DNA of 64,000 nt from Calothrix parasitica NIES-267 (GCF_002368095.1 NZ_AP018227.1:4029796-4093795), one strand, 5' to 3'; shown: positions 48,752 to 60,539, counted from the stretch's first letter. Numbers and translations: made by a program. Notes: generated by a model from the letters alone, not told the origin.

Positions 48752-50737
48752 CTATTTATCTTCTACTTTAGGTAAGGTAATAGTTATAGTGGTTCCTCGA
48801 TTTCGACCTTCACTAAAGACTGAAATCTGACCTTTCATTAGCTCTACTAATTGCTTGCAGATGGTTAATCCCAAACCAGTACCTCCATAACGTCTGCGGA
48901 TTGAGCCATCCTCTTGAATAAAGGCATCAAAAATAGTAGCTTGTTTGTTGGGTTCAATACCAATTCCTGTATCGGATAAAGAAATTTCTACTACAGATTT
49001 TTCTCCAGAAGATGTATTAACAGTTTTGGTAATTGCTCCTATTTTGATTTCTCCTTTGTGAGTAAATTTGAAAGCGTTATTTAAAAGATTGCTTAGGACT
49101 TGCTTGAGCTTGATTTTATCTGCATAAACACTTTTTACCCGAGCATCTACAATTAATTTGATATCTTTTCGGATAGTGTCGGGCTGGAAAAATTTGCACT
49201 GTTCCCTTAACAAAGATTCAAGTTCAACTGTTTGCAAATCAACCTCCATTTTTCCGGCTTCAATTTTGGCAATATCAAGAATACTATCGACGATTTGGTG
49301 AAGGTTCTCTGCCGAAATATGAGCAGTTTCGATATACTCTAATAACTCTTGTTCGTCCTCGTAAAAGCCTTCTTTGATTAGTTTCAAATAGTTGAGAATT
49401 GAAGCAAGGGGAGTCCTTAGTTCGTGGCTGGAAGAAGATAAAAATGCAGACTTAAGACTGCTTGCTCTTTCTGCTTCTTTACGAGCATTTTCAAGTTCTT
49501 GGTTTTGCATTTCTACTAGCAAGCGCTGCTTTCGTTCCTGACGGTAAAGTCTATCTTGCATAACTGCTATTCCCAAGTTGTTACCGAGGGACTCAATCAA
49601 TTCGATTTCCCGCGAATTCCAAGGTTGAGCTTTTCCTTGGATAAGTTCTTTCCACTCAGTAAAGGATTGACGGGGACGTAGCTGTCTTTCGTCCTCTTGA
49701 TAATTACCAGCCCAGAGCTTTTCTGTATCTATTGAATGGCGAAAAATAGCTAAGTTGCCCAACTTTTCTTGTTTGTAGCTTAAGGGCATTAAAAGTAAAC
49801 TGTGAAGCTTATTCTTTTTCAGAGCAGGTAATAAGATTTTAATTGATTCTTGTTCTTCAATATTATTAATTGCTGTGACTTTGTTGTGGTTTGAAGCTAA
49901 ATTTTGCAGATGTAACCAATCAGATATTGAAAAATTTGGTAAAGAACCATATTGATGGCAACTAATCTCAGATTGTTCTGTATCGTTCATACATAATAAA
50001 CCTCCTGCTCCGCCAATTGCAGGAACTATTTTTGCTAATACCGCAGGTAAAATCTTATCGTTTTCTAAAGGAGAATGAAGCAGGTGAGAAATTTGATTGA
50101 TTAAAGCTTCTCTTTCGGCTTTTTGTTGGACGCTTACAAATAAATTGGCGTGAGCTATGGCCATTTCCAACTGCTCGCTGACATTTTGGATAATTTGTAA
50201 GTGACTTTTAGGAATGATTTTGGGACGACGATGATGAGCAATTAGCAATCCCCAAAGTTGCCCATCATTAACTAAAGGAACCGCCATACTGCACTTAACC
50301 CCCATTACTGTCAGATATTCTATATGGCAGGGGTCTACGGGACGTTGCAGAAGGTTTTCCAGGGAAGATTGACTAACTTCTTCTGTGGTTAATTCTTCGC
50401 TAGCAGTTGAAGGTAATCTCTCTGGTTCGCTAAGAAGTATTTGCTGCTCTTCTAAATTGACTATGGAACGAATTCTGGCTTTAAGGAATAGTTCTCGTGC
50501 TTGAGGTGGAATATCTCCTGCTGGAAAATGCAGCCCTTTGAGTGACGGAAGACAATTGCCATTTATAGATTCTGCAATTACTTGTCCGTTACCATCTTCA
50601 TCAAACTTATAGATTTTTACTCGGTCCGTTTTGAGAAAAGCTCGAACCTCCTTTACTGCTGCATCCAATATTTCTGGCAATTCCAGGGATTGTCTAATTT
50701 TGCGAGTAATTCGATTGAGTAGTTCGATTTGATTCAA
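48752..50737 (-). CDS. GAF-GAF histidine kinase with phytochrome-like bilin-binding signatures
   Basis: A 661-aa soluble kinase. GAF1 (about 15-195) has FPAGDIPPQARELF (D75-I76-P77, the phytochrome DIP motif) and DPCHIEYLTVMGVKCSM (C137-H138), followed by LWGLLIAHHRRPK. These are the hallmarks of bilin-binding GAF domains in phytochromes and cyanobacteriochromes, though no PAS or PHY domain is present. GAF2 is about 210-405. HisKA has H438 in [12 protein letters not shown], followed by NNAFKFT, DTGIGI and GGTGLGLTICKQL. It is a candidate photoreceptor paired with the receiver 23 nt downstream. Chromophore binding is inferred. Confidence 0.9.
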   Translation of the reverse strand: MNQIELLNRITRKIRQSLELPEILDAAVKEVRAFLKTDRVKIYKFDEDGNGQVIAESINGNCLPSLKGLHFPAGDIPPQARELFLKARIRSIVNLEEQQILLSEPERLPSTASEELTTEEVSQSSLENLLQRPVDPCHIEYLTVMGVKCSMAVPLVNDGQLWGLLIAHHRRPKIIPKSHLQIIQNVSEQLEMAIAHANLFVSVQQKAEREALINQISHLLHSPLENDKILPAVLAKIVPAIGGAGGLLCMNDTEQSEISCHQYGSLPNFSISDWLHLQNLASNHNKVTAINNIEEQESIKILLPALKKNKLHSLLLMPLSYKQEKLGNLAIFRHSIDTEKLWAGNYQEDERQLRPRQSFTEWKELIQGKAQPWNSREIELIESLGNNLGIAVMQDRLYRQERKQRLLVEMQNQELENARKEAERASSLKSAFLSSSSHELRTPLASILNYLKLIKEGFYEDEQELLEYIETAHISAENLHQIVDSILDIAKIEAGKMEVDLQTVELESLLREQCKFFQPDTIRKDIKLIVDARVKSVYADKIKLKQVLSNLLNNAFKFTHKGEIKIGAITKTVNTSSGEKSVVEISLSDTGIGIEPNKQATIFDAFIQEDGSIRRRYGGTGLGLTICKQLVELMKGQISVFSEGRNRGTTITITLPKVEDK

Positions 50738-51266
50738 AATGCAAGCACTATAGCTTCTTTAACTCAATATTATCAGGATGCTCGGCAGCTAGAACAAACT
50801 TTTTGAACCACTCCAACATTAAACATGAGCCGTACCTGACCTACTTTTTTTGGCGTTGCTGAATACATATATGAATTTCTAAAGGTATCTAAAAGCAGCC
50901 CCTAAATCCCCCAATTTTTGAGAGACTTTGAAATACATTTCTCCCACAAAATTAGGGGTTGGAGGGCTATTCATATTTTTATATGGCTAACAGCAACGCC
51001 CTTTTTTCGCTCCTTTTTAGTCCTATTCATGTCGCATCTTGCACCCCGTCTCGTTAAACCCAAATTTTCGCTTTGAAATCAAAATCTTGATATCAATCCC
51101 AATTTGATAAAACTGCAATGAAAATTCTATCTCTAGATAGATGATGCTTTGTGCCTGTAGCTAGATTTTGATAGAAATCAATGCACAATAGTTTAAATAT
51201 ATGTATATTCTTAATACTCTCTTAAGATTCTCGACTATTATATTTCTGTTACTCTAGGTTTCAAAA
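50738..51266. other. divergent intergenic region with palindromic element
   Basis: 529 bp between divergent signalling genes. It contains the ggcgttgctg element (50852-51000), a catcttgcacc string (about 51030) similar to the terminus of the 112-bp element, and AT-rich promoter-like DNA before the 73-aa gene. Confidence 0.6.
50852..51000. mobile_element. ggcgttgctg palindromic element (MITE-like)
   Basis: The 149-bp unit begins ggcgttgctg (50852-50861) and ends with the exact complement cagcaacgcc (50991-51000). Near the ends are atgaat/attcat matches, and the centre has cctaaatcccccaa and aattaggggttggaggg. A degenerate relative lies at 19128-19237. Such short palindromic units occur in many Nostocales genomes; no transposase is encoded. 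Confidence 0.6.
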
Positions 51267-51488
51267 ATGGATTTAGACATAAAAATCATCCGTATGATGT
51301 GGGGTTTTGTAGAGAAATTAAATCCTAATAGTCTTTTACAGCTTTCAGATGGTGAATTAATTCAAAAGATAATTGATGAGATAGGAAAATCATCTTTTCT
51401 GAGTTCAGAGGACAGTCAAAATCTTTCAAAATATATTGGTTCGAGAACGCCATTGATTAGAGACTTAGCTGATGAAGTAAATTATTAA
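51267..51488 (+). CDS. small conserved-looking protein, unknown function
   Basis: A 73-aa cytoplasmic protein, MDLDIKIIRMMWGFVEKLNP at its start, with no signal, membrane helix or known motif. It is predicted mostly helical, with an acidic middle (LSDGELIQKIIDEIG) and a closing SRTPLIRDLADEVNY. I support it as a gene because it has a clear ATG, plausible codon use and a position 28 nt upstream of the hybrid kinase in the same direction, which suggests co-transcription. A regulatory or adaptor role is only a guess. Confidence 0.65.
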   Translation: MDLDIKIIRMMWGFVEKLNPNSLLQLSDGELIQKIIDEIGKSSFLSSEDSQNLSKYIGSRTPLIRDLADEVNY

Positions 51489-51516
51489 TATTCTCCTGGG
51501 CTAAATTTCCACGCTA

Positions 51517-54249
51517 GTGTTTGTAAATCGCCTATTCAACAAACTCAACCCTCGTCTAAGCCTCAAAGCCCGTTTGTTTTGGAATACTGCGGGAATGGTA
51601 TTAGCGCTTTCTTTGCTGCTGAGTTTGCTGGTTGGCTATGTCAGCGGTAATCGAATAGAAACTAGCAGAGGGCATTCTTTGGAGCAATTAGCTTATCAAA
51701 TGACTGATAAGCTGGAGCGGGGGATGTTTGAGCGTTACAAAGACATTCAAATTTTATCGACTTTGGATGCAATCGTTCAGTCGAAATATTCTTTGGCTTC
51801 TAAAAGGATTTTATTAGAGAAATTACAAAAGATTTATCCAGACTATGCTTGGGTTGGGTTGACTGATGCAAACGGTAAGGTTTTGGTAAGTACCGGAAGT
51901 TTGCTAGAAGGGAAAAATGTTAGTCAACGTCCTTGGTTTAAGTTTAGTCATACAAAACCCTATGTCGGGGACGTACATGAAGCTTTATTATTAGAACAAT
52001 TACTTTCTAATGCGAATAATGAACCGTTACGTTTTGTCGATGTCGCTGCACCAGTTAAAGATAGTAAAGGCAATTTTATAGGTGTGCTTGGCACCCATTT
52101 AAACTGGAAATGGGCGCAAGATATCAAACAGTCGCTTCTAGAAGTAATGGTAAAACCCGATGCTGTGGACATATTTGTCTTGAGCAAAAACGGTCATGTT
52201 TTGCTTGCACCTAAAGATTTTTCACAGCAAAAGATAACCTTTACCGATACTGTTTCGTATAACAATCAATCTTCTGGTTACTTTACTAATATTTGGTCGG
52301 ACAAAAAACGATATTTTACGGCATTTGCTCGCAGTCAAGGATATAAAAGCTATCCTGGGTTAGATTGGGTGGTTTTAGTCCGACAACGAAAAGATTTAGC
52401 AGTTGCACCAGCGCGATTGTTACAGAGACAAGTGTTATTTACTGGTTTATTTTTAGCTGGTTTATTTGCTGTAATTAGTTGGTTTAATACTCGCCGCATT
52501 TCCGAACCTATTGTTAACCTTACTGATACTGCTAATCGTCTTCGTCAAGGAGAAAATAAGGTCAAAATTCCCATTTTTGAAGGTAAGGATGAACTGGCAA
52601 TTTTATCTCAATCTTTGATTTATTTGATTAGTACTCTTGATAAACAGAAGCAATATTTGGTTGACGAATTACAGCAGCGCAAACAAGTAGAAGCTTCTTT
52701 AAGAGAGAGCGAAACTCGCTATCGACATTTAAGTGAAAGTTTAGAACATAAAGTTAAAGAACGCACCGTAAAACTACAACAGAGAAAACAACAGCTAGAA
52801 ACAGAAATTATCCAACGTCAAAAAGCAGAAGAAGCAGCCGAAGCTGCTAATTTTGCCAAAAGCGAATTTTTAGCTAATATGAGTCATGAATTGCGTACTC
52901 CTCTGAATGCAATTCTCGGATTTTCTCAGTTGATGTCCCGCGATTCGTCTCTCAAGTCAGAGCAACAGGAAAATTTAAATATCATTAATCGCAGTGGTAA
53001 ACATTTACTGGAATTGATTAATGATATTCTAGATATGTCTAAAATTGAGGCGGGAAGAAATACATTAATAGAAAGCAGTTTTAATCTGGTTTATCTGCTG
53101 AATGATTTAGAAGCAATGTTTAGTTTAAAGGCTAAATCTAAAGGTTTGGATTTAAACTTTATTCAAGATGAAAATCTACCAAAATATATTCATGCCGACC
53201 AGAAAAAACTCCGTCAGATTTTAATTAACCTTCTTAGTAATGCAATTAAATTTACAGAATTCGGTAGAGTTAATCTAAGAGTAAGAGTCAATAAAAATCA
53301 GGAAATCTCAACGCTGATTTTTACTGTAGAAGATACTGGTGCTGGAATTGCACCGGAAGAAATTGACGGTTTATTTGAAGCTTTTACTCAAACTAAAACA
53401 GGTCATAAATCTGAACAAGGAACGGGTTTGGGTTTAGCAATTAGCTATCACTTTGTAAAGTTGATGGGTGGGGAGATTTCAGTTAGTAGCTTTCTAAAAC
53501 AAGGAAGTTGCTTGAAATTTTATATTCCCCTCCAGCCAGCAAAAGATGTCGCTGAATCAGTGCTTTTACCGACTGCAAGAGTAATTGGTTTAGCAGCAAA
53601 TCAGCCCGAATACCGAATTCTGATAGTGGAAGACAAATTAACTAATCGTCAATTACTTCTAAAACTGCTCGAACCCATCGGATTTAAAGTCAAACAAGCA
53701 GCCAACGGACGGGAAGCAGTTCAAATATGGGAAACTTGGTCACCCCATTTAATTTGGATGGATATGCGAATGCCGGTAATGAATGGAGACGAAGCAGCTA
53801 GTATTATTAAGGCAACTACTAAAGGTCAAGCAACAGTAATTATTGCTTTGACTGCTAGTATTTTTGCAGAACATAAGAGCATTGTCCTATCTGCTGGGTG
53901 CGATGATTTTGTTCGCAAACCCTTTCAAGAAGAGGAAATTTTTCATAAAATGGCGCAGTATTTAGGCATTAGATATATTTACGAGCAAGTATCATCTATT
54001 ACTGAACCACAGCCACAATCAAGCCAAGCATTAGCTTTGAACTCAGAAGCTTTGTCGCAAATGTCAGATGATTGGGTGGAAAAGCTACGTTTGGCAGCAA
54101 CAAAACTTAATGACCAAGAAATCAAACTACTTTTAACAGAAATTCCCGAAGATAACAATTATTTGAAAACATCTTTAATCGATTTGGTTGAAAATATCCG
54201 CTTTGATACTATTATTGAATTGACACAATCATCAGTGAAAAATGGATGA
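51517..54249 (+). CDS. membrane hybrid histidine kinase (dCache-HAMP-HK-REC)
   Basis: A 910-aa protein. TM1 (about 24-46) precedes a double-Cache-like periplasmic sensor (about 50-300; [30 protein letters not shown] is in its first half), then TM2 (about 306-324), HAMP, a coiled coil ([18 protein letters not shown]) and HisKA with H457 in [14 protein letters not shown]. The ATPase domain has SNAIKFT, DTGAGI and [14 protein letters not shown]-terminal receiver (about 705-820; [25 protein letters not shown]) and a helical tail finish it. Start GTG 51517. It overlaps the next gene by 8 nt, implying translational coupling. The ligand is unknown. Confidence 0.94.
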   Translation: MFVNRLFNKLNPRLSLKARLFWNTAGMVLALSLLLSLLVGYVSGNRIETSRGHSLEQLAYQMTDKLERGMFERYKDIQILSTLDAIVQSKYSLASKRILLEKLQKIYPDYAWVGLTDANGKVLVSTGSLLEGKNVSQRPWFKFSHTKPYVGDVHEALLLEQLLSNANNEPLRFVDVAAPVKDSKGNFIGVLGTHLNWKWAQDIKQSLLEVMVKPDAVDIFVLSKNGHVLLAPKDFSQQKITFTDTVSYNNQSSGYFTNIWSDKKRYFTAFARSQGYKSYPGLDWVVLVRQRKDLAVAPARLLQRQVLFTGLFLAGLFAVISWFNTRRISEPIVNLTDTANRLRQGENKVKIPIFEGKDELAILSQSLIYLISTLDKQKQYLVDELQQRKQVEASLRESETRYRHLSESLEHKVKERTVKLQQRKQQLETEIIQRQKAEEAAEAANFAKSEFLANMSHELRTPLNAILGFSQLMSRDSSLKSEQQENLNIINRSGKHLLELINDILDMSKIEAGRNTLIESSFNLVYLLNDLEAMFSLKAKSKGLDLNFIQDENLPKYIHADQKKLRQILINLLSNAIKFTEFGRVNLRVRVNKNQEISTLIFTVEDTGAGIAPEEIDGLFEAFTQTKTGHKSEQGTGLGLAISYHFVKLMGGEISVSSFLKQGSCLKFYIPLQPAKDVAESVLLPTARVIGLAANQPEYRILIVEDKLTNRQLLLKLLEPIGFKVKQAANGREAVQIWETWSPHLIWMDMRMPVMNGDEAASIIKATTKGQATVIIALTASIFAEHKSIVLSAGCDDFVRKPFQEEEIFHKMAQYLGIRYIYEQVSSITEPQPQSSQALALNSEALSQMSDDWVEKLRLAATKLNDQEIKLLLTEIPEDNNYLKTSLIDLVENIRFDTIIELTQSSVKNG

Positions 54250-55393
54250 TGAAGGAGAACTTTTAATTAAGGGAAATATTTTAATTGTCGATGATAAATT
54301 AGACAATCTTAAAGTTCTTGAATCTACGTTAAAACAACAAGGTTATCAAGTTCGTAAAGCGATTAATGGTTCTATGGCATTAATGGGTGCAACAGCAGAG
54401 CCACCTGATTTAATTTTGCTCGATATAAAAATGCCTGGAATGGATGGATATCAAGTATGCGAGCAGCTGAAAGCTAATTCTATAACTAAAGAGATTCCAG
54501 TTATTTTTTTAAGTGCTTTGGATGATGTTTTTAATAAAGTAAAAGCTTTCGAGATTGGTGGAGTCGATTACATTACTAAACCATTTCAAACCAAAGAAAT
54601 ATTAGTTAGAGTCCAAAATCAATTACAGATTCGTCATTTACAAGCACAGCTACAAACTCAGAATCAGCATTTGACAGAATTAAATCAAGAATTAATTCGC
54701 TCCAACCAGGAATTAGAACAATTTGCTCATGTAGTTTCCCACGATTTAAAACAACCACTACAGGTAATTCTTGGTTTTACTCACTTCATTACCAAATACG
54801 AGCGCAATAATCTCAAAGAGAAAACACTGCACTTTTTAGATTTGATTGCTAAATCTGGTAATCAGATGAAGCGTTTAATTAATGACTTATTGGCTTTTAG
54901 TCAAGTAGGAGCAGCAACTCCAGAATTAAAACATATTGACTGTAACTTAGTTTTAGAGCAAGTTTTAGAAAATCTACAAATGGCGATCGCCGAACAACAA
55001 GCGACGATAAATTACGCTTCTCTACCTACTGTTGCAGCCAACGAAACTCAATTAGTAGAACTTTTACAAAATCTAATTTGCAACGGGATAAAATTCCACT
55101 CCCAGGGGGAACTACCCCAAATTAGAATTTCAGCCCAGCAAAAAAAAGATAAATGGGTATTTAGAGTCCACGATAATGGTATTGGTATTGAACCAGAGCA
55201 ATTTGAAGCGATTTTCCAGATGTTTCAACGACTTCATTCTCCTCAAGAATACCCAGGAACGGGTATAGGTTTAGCTACCTGTAAAAAAATTGTCGAACAT
55301 CACGGTGGTGAAATTTGGGTCGAATCCGAGCTAGGTAAAGGAACTAGCTTTTACTTTACTATTCCCGTATCTATTTGTTCAAATATTGTTTAA
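54242..55393 (+). CDS. receiver-histidine kinase
   Basis: A 383-aa protein. The receiver (about residues 12-130) has [23 protein letters not shown] and YITKPF. A coiled coil (about 130-160) leads to HisKA with H167 in [14 protein letters not shown], then the ATPase domain with [16 protein letters not shown] and [18 protein letters not shown]. The HDLKQPL H-box is the type found in Cph1-like kinases. ATG 54242 lies inside the end of the preceding gene (8-nt overlap), so the hybrid kinase may pass phosphate to this receiver. Its 3' end overlaps the convergent CheB-CheR gene by 23 nt. Confidence 0.94.
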   Translation: MDDEGELLIKGNILIVDDKLDNLKVLESTLKQQGYQVRKAINGSMALMGATAEPPDLILLDIKMPGMDGYQVCEQLKANSITKEIPVIFLSALDDVFNKVKAFEIGGVDYITKPFQTKEILVRVQNQLQIRHLQAQLQTQNQHLTELNQELIRSNQELEQFAHVVSHDLKQPLQVILGFTHFITKYERNNLKEKTLHFLDLIAKSGNQMKRLINDLLAFSQVGAATPELKHIDCNLVLEQVLENLQMAIAEQQATINYASLPTVAANETQLVELLQNLICNGIKFHSQGELPQIRISAQQKKDKWVFRVHDNGIGIEPEQFEAIFQMFQRLHSPQEYPGTGIGLATCKKIVEHHGGEIWVESELGKGTSFYFTIPVSICSNIV

Positions 55394-58300
55394 GTAATTC
55401 TTTAAGCTTTCTCAGCTGACAAGTTTCGGCTAAATGTCGTATTTGTTGGATAAAAGACATCAATTGAGGTCGATTTTGTTGCCATCCCTCTATTTGGGAT
55501 AATACCTCTCGGATATCTCCTTCCATTATCAATTCCAACAGCTGGTTTAATTCTGCTGCTGTGGGAATGACTATCGATTCCGAATCGGTTATGGTTTGGG
55601 AAGTTTCAGAACTCCGAGATAACTGGGTCAAACCATCTTGAGTTGTCCATTCAAGCTTGAGATGTTGCTGTAAAAATTTTAATAATTGTTCAAGATTTAA
55701 AGGTTTTGCTAGAAAAGAATTGGCTCCTGCTTGATAACATTCGGATTCATCGGTAGGTAAGGTACTGGCAGAAACAATAATAATTGGTAAATCTTGCCAA
55801 GCTGGTTCTTGTCTCAAAATACGGGTTACTTCCCAACCATCCATTTGAGGCATTATCAAATCTAAAATAATTAAATCTGGCTGATATTCTTCAGTTTTAG
55901 CTATTGCTTGCGTTCCCGAACTCGCTTCAATAATTTCAAAACCCAGAGGTGTGAGAAAATCGACTAAAATCTCTCGGTTACTATCTAAGTCATCTACAAT
56001 TAAAATCTGACGTTTTGTTCCTTGATAGCCGGTAATCTTGGAGTTATTGTTTTCAGCTGGTGAGAAATCTATAGAAGATTCTGGTGATGGAAAATCTATA
56101 TCGAACCAAAATTCACTTCCTTTACCAAAAGTGCTAGTAACATAAATTTTGCTACCCATTTGCTCGACAATACTTTCGCTGATACTCAAACCTAATCCCG
56201 TACCTTCTTGGGAAGATTGATGAGAATCCAATTGCTGGAAGGGTAAAAATATTTCTTCTAGCTTGTCTTGGGGAATACCTATACCTGTATCTGCGACATG
56301 AAAACGAATTTTATCGGCGTTATCTGGCTCGATATTATCTTGTTCTTGCTTAATAAAATCTCGAACATAGCCGACGCTAAAAGTAACTTTTCCTGTAGGT
56401 GTAAACTTAACTGCATTACTCAAAATATTGAGTAAGAGTTGACGCAAACGAGTTTCATCTCCCCGTACTATTAAAGGTAAATCGGAAAGAATCAGATGCT
56501 CGAATTCAATTCCTTTTTGCTGGCAACGAATCCGAATCATCGCTTCTAGATTATCTAAAAACGAGGACAAAATAAAATCTGTTAATTCTAAATTGAGTTT
56601 TCCAGCTTCAATTTTGGCAACATAGAGAATATCATTAATTAAGGTAAGTAAATGTTGACCTGAACGTTGAATAACATCAACTTCTCGCTGCTGTTTTGCA
56701 CTCAAACCTGTTTCATTTTGAAGAATTTGAGCAAATCCTAAAATTGCATTTAAAGGAGTTCGCAATTCGTGACTGGTATGAGCAATAAAAGCACTTTTGG
56801 CCTGATTCGCAGCTTCAGCAGTTTCTTTGGCTTGTTGTAATTGTAATGATTGGTTTTGAATTTGGGTAAATAAGTCAACCTGTGCAATGGAAATACCTAA
56901 CTGAATACCTGTTTGAGTTAGCAGACGAATCTCTCCTTCTTTCCAGTCGCGGGAATTTTCGTTTTGATATGCAGCGAGCAATCCCCATAATTTATCGCTT
57001 TGAAAAACAGGAGCAATACAAAAAGATTTTATTTTTAACTGTTGATAAATTTCGCGGTGACAATCGCTAAAATTAGCTTCATCAATATCCCTAATAGCCA
57101 AAGTCTGATGGTTCCGATATCTACCCCCACCGGTTTCTTGCAAATAGGTATCGTTCCAAGTATCTTCTAATTGATTATTTATAAATGGGGTCAAATTTTC
57201 TACTAATGATTCAGCAACAAACTTCCCACTCCAATCCGAATTAAATTGATAAACAACAATGCGGTCGCATTTCAAATTTTCTCTTAGTTTTTCAGTTGTA
57301 GCTCGGAAAATTTCCTCTAAATCTAAAGTCTCGCGGATTTTTTCGACGACATTGAGAATAGTTCTCTCTCTTGCTGCACCTTCTCTTAATTCCACTTCGG
57401 TTTCTTTTTGTTCGCTGATATCAGTTGAAATACCGCAAATGGCATAAACTTCGCCGAGATTATTAATTAGAGGTGCTTTGGTAGAAATATAGGTGCGTAG
57501 TTTACCGTCAGCAGTATGAGCTTGTTCTTCAAATCTTAAAACTGACTTATTAGCTAATACTTGTCTATCGTTATGGAGGAGTACATTAGAAATATGTTGG
57601 GGAAAAATATCTTGGTCGGTTTTTCCCAAGATATTTTTTTCAGTAAAATTGAATGATTCTAAATACTGTCTGTTAACCAGCAAATAGCGTCCTTCTAGGT
57701 CTTTCAAATAAATAATTGAAGAGGTAGTGGATAATATTGCTCTCAATCTCGTTTCTGATTTTTGTAGCGCTTGGGCGCGTTCTTCTACTCTTTGTTCTAA
57801 ATCTTTATTGAGTTGACGCAATTCCAATTGAGAAGCTTTTAGTTCTTGATTTACTAAATAAATTTGTTGCTGAATTGTTTTAACTTCGTCAATATCAATA
57901 AAAGAAATTACTACCCCATCTAATTTCCCATCTTCGAGCAGATAAGGATTAATTCGCATTAACAAATAGAAGTCTTCTTCTACTAATTTTACTTCTTTAT
58001 CTAAACCTTTTTGACTTTCAACTACAGCTTTGAGTAATTCAATTAGATTGACACAGTTGAGGTTATGAGTAATATGTTTTAAAGGACGATTTATATCTGC
58101 TTCAACTAAGTTAATTGCAACAGTAGCTGCGGGGGTAAATTTACGAATCTTCAAATTTCTGTCTAAAAATACGACTCCGATATCAGTACTCCGCAGCAAA
58201 TTATCGATATCATTATTTAGTTCGGTTAACTCACCGATTTTTGATTGATATTCAGCATTAACCGTATATAATTCTTCATTAACCGAATGTAATTCTTCGT

Positions 58301-60404
58301 TAGTGCTTTGTAACTCCTCATTAGAAGCCGTCAATTCTTCATTTGTAGCCTGCTGTTCTTCGTTAGTAGTTTCTAATTCTTCAATGACTGCTTGCAGATT
58401 CTCGCGAGTTTGCTGTAGCTCGTACTCCAGTTCCATAATTCTTTGAGAAGCTTCAGCATCAGCTTCAAATTTTTCTCCCGCAGGCTGATGGGGGATTTCA
58501 TCTTCTTGAATTACAATTGCAAAGAAATCCGAAGCCAATTTATTGCTTTCGTGATAGGTAACTTCCAGCTTGAGGTTGGATTCCCGATTTTCTAGTTCTA
58601 CTTTTATACTCGTGTAAGAAACTGTTGAATGGTCTTGCTTAGCACGATGAAGCGCGGTAATTAAAGGTAGCTGTAAATCGGTAACAATCATTTTAGTAAT
58701 ATCGGTTGTCGTTCTACCGAAAGGTACTTTTAGAATGTTAATGTCATCATTAAAGCTGTGAAACAGTTTATGTTCTCTATCTACCAAGAAACAGGTAGCC
58801 TTGTATTTAGCTAGAAAAGCACTAAAGGCTTTATCCAGCATTGGTTCGATATTACTTTCCGATTGTTTTTTTGATGATATGGAAGGAAATATTTGATGGG
58901 AAGTTTTTTCGATACTCTTTACGGGAATATTTAATCTGACATCTCGCAGTTTTTGATAAATTTTATTTTTTGTATCGATATGCTGGAATTCTGATTCGAT
59001 GTAACCCAAATTTTCTGCTTCTCCTAAGAACAAAAATCCTTTAGATGCTAAAGAGAAATGCAGATTGCGTAATACTTGTTGTTGTAAATTAGATTGTAAG
59101 TAAATCAGAACATTACGACAGCTAATTAAATCCATGCGGGTAAAACCAGCATCTTTAGTCAAGTCGTGCGGTGCAAATAATAGTTTTTCTCTAAGTTTGC
59201 GAATTACCTGCAAGCAATTATCTTTCCGTACAAAATAACGTTCTAATCGTTCGGGATTAACATTTTTATTAATAGTTAGGGGATAAATACCTTGAGTTGC
59301 TTTTTCTAATGCTGCTTTATCAATATCGGTAGCAAAGATTTTAAATCTGATTGGTTTATCAGATTTCGTAACCGCTTCGTCGAATAATATTGCTAAAGAA
59401 TAAGCTTCTTCTCCCGTAGCACAAGCAGTTACCCAGCAGCGTAACTCTTCTTGAGGACTAGCTTTAGCAATTAATTGAGGAATTACCTCAGTTTCCAATA
59501 CATCCCAAGCTGTTGGATCTCGAAAAAACTGAGTGACGCTGATGAGCAAATCCTGACGTAAAATTGCTCTTTCTTCGGAAGATATTTTTAATAGACGAAC
59601 AAATTCATCCAGATTCTTGCAACCAGTTATTAAGTAGCGACGGTGAATGCGTCGGGATAGAGTCGTGGTTTTGTAATGGGAAAAATCGGTTTGCTCGTGC
59701 TGTGCCAAAATACTGGCAATACGCTCCAAATGATGGGGCTTAAATAGCTCTAATTGATTGTTGTTATCACCTTCAGAATGTAGATTCGGCGATTGTACCA
59801 ACTGACTAATAGTCTCAGCTAATTCCTGTGGTGATAAAATTCTATCCACTACCCCCGTCGCAATGGCAGTTCTAGGCATCCCATCAAATTCAGCCGTAGT
59901 GGGTTCTTGCACCATCGCAAACCCTCCAGCTTCATTAATTGCCCTTAAACCGTTGGTTCCATCGCTACCAGTCCCCGATAAAATTACACCAATAGCTCTT
60001 TCCACATAGGTTTTAGCCAAAGATTCCAAAAAAATGTCTATGGGAAAATTTAGCCCGTGACGGCTGCGCTCTTCTTGTTCTAACAAATGTAGCTTTCGAT
60101 TTTCTAAGACTAAATTTTTACCGGGAGGAATCAAATAAACTGAATTAGGTTGCAATACCATTCCTTCCTTCACCCGATATATTGCCATTCGGGTACGCCG
60201 CTCTAGCAACTCCTTCATCAAGCTTTTGAAATCTGGTGAAAGGTGTTGAATCACCACAAAAGCAGCCCCGCTATCAGTTGGCATATGCTCGAAGAACTCT
60301 TCTAAAGCGCGGAGTCCCCCTGCGGATGCACCAATACCAACCACAAAAAAATTTTGCTCTTGTTCGGAGATGGATGAGTTTACACCAGATTCATTTTCTG
60401 ACAT
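55371..60404 (-). CDS. CheB-CheR-PAS-GAF-histidine kinase-receiver fusion
   Basis: A giant 1677-aa protein. The CheB-like methylesterase (about 18-205) has S27 in GASAGG, H54 in QHLSP and D148 in GTGSDGTNG. The CheR-like methyltransferase (about 215-490) has VTQFFRDP and [17 protein letters not shown] coiled coil of NEELxSxNEEL repeats (about 660-730) leads to two PAS domains (about 735-850, 890-1010) and a GAF (about 1030-1180). HisKA has H1212 in [14 protein letters not shown], with DTGIGI and [12 protein letters not shown] in the ATPase. The receiver (about 1465-1580) has [20 protein letters not shown] and LAKPL. A helical tail ends it. It probably combines methylation-type adaptation with phosphotransfer. 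Confidence 0.93.
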   Translation of the reverse strand: MSENESGVNSSISEQEQNFFVVGIGASAGGLRALEEFFEHMPTDSGAAFVVIQHLSPDFKSLMKELLERRTRMAIYRVKEGMVLQPNSVYLIPPGKNLVLENRKLHLLEQEERSRHGLNFPIDIFLESLAKTYVERAIGVILSGTGSDGTNGLRAINEAGGFAMVQEPTTAEFDGMPRTAIATGVVDRILSPQELAETISQLVQSPNLHSEGDNNNQLELFKPHHLERIASILAQHEQTDFSHYKTTTLSRRIHRRYLITGCKNLDEFVRLLKISSEERAILRQDLLISVTQFFRDPTAWDVLETEVIPQLIAKASPQEELRCWVTACATGEEAYSLAILFDEAVTKSDKPIRFKIFATDIDKAALEKATQGIYPLTINKNVNPERLERYFVRKDNCLQVIRKLREKLLFAPHDLTKDAGFTRMDLISCRNVLIYLQSNLQQQVLRNLHFSLASKGFLFLGEAENLGYIESEFQHIDTKNKIYQKLRDVRLNIPVKSIEKTSHQIFPSISSKKQSESNIEPMLDKAFSAFLAKYKATCFLVDREHKLFHSFNDDINILKVPFGRTTTDITKMIVTDLQLPLITALHRAKQDHSTVSYTSIKVELENRESNLKLEVTYHESNKLASDFFAIVIQEDEIPHQPAGEKFEADAEASQRIMELEYELQQTRENLQAVIEELETTNEEQQATNEELTASNEELQSTNEELHSVNEELYTVNAEYQSKIGELTELNNDIDNLLRSTDIGVVFLDRNLKIRKFTPAATVAINLVEADINRPLKHITHNLNCVNLIELLKAVVESQKGLDKEVKLVEEDFYLLMRINPYLLEDGKLDGVVISFIDIDEVKTIQQQIYLVNQELKASQLELRQLNKDLEQRVEERAQALQKSETRLRAILSTTSSIIYLKDLEGRYLLVNRQYLESFNFTEKNILGKTDQDIFPQHISNVLLHNDRQVLANKSVLRFEEQAHTADGKLRTYISTKAPLINNLGEVYAICGISTDISEQKETEVELREGAARERTILNVVEKIRETLDLEEIFRATTEKLRENLKCDRIVVYQFNSDWSGKFVAESLVENLTPFINNQLEDTWNDTYLQETGGGRYRNHQTLAIRDIDEANFSDCHREIYQQLKIKSFCIAPVFQSDKLWGLLAAYQNENSRDWKEGEIRLLTQTGIQLGISIAQVDLFTQIQNQSLQLQQAKETAEAANQAKSAFIAHTSHELRTPLNAILGFAQILQNETGLSAKQQREVDVIQRSGQHLLTLINDILYVAKIEAGKLNLELTDFILSSFLDNLEAMIRIRCQQKGIEFEHLILSDLPLIVRGDETRLRQLLLNILSNAVKFTPTGKVTFSVGYVRDFIKQEQDNIEPDNADKIRFHVADTGIGIPQDKLEEIFLPFQQLDSHQSSQEGTGLGLSISESIVEQMGSKIYVTSTFGKGSEFWFDIDFPSPESSIDFSPAENNNSKITGYQGTKRQILIVDDLDSNREILVDFLTPLGFEIIEASSGTQAIAKTEEYQPDLIILDLIMPQMDGWEVTRILRQEPAWQDLPIIIVSASTLPTDESECYQAGANSFLAKPLNLEQLLKFLQQHLKLEWTTQDGLTQLSRSSETSQTITDSESIVIPTAAELNQLLELIMEGDIREVLSQIEGWQQNRPQLMSFIQQIRHLAETCQLRKLKELLKQYLNK

Positions 60405-60518
60405 AAATAATTAAAATTAAATAATCTAGGGAAGTAGTGGCTATCGCTATATAGTATTATTCTGCTGCTTCAATCTGACTATCTTTTGATTTATCTTAGT
60501 ATTTGCTTAAATCTTATT

Positions 60519-60539
60519 AGCCCACCTCAACGGTGGGCT
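60519..60539. repeat. short hairpin agcccacc/ggtgggct
   Basis: A perfect 8-bp stem with a 5-nt loop and no T-run. It is followed downstream by a related gcccag/ctgggc palindrome. It could be a REP-like unit or a weak transcript-end structure. Confidence 0.5.
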
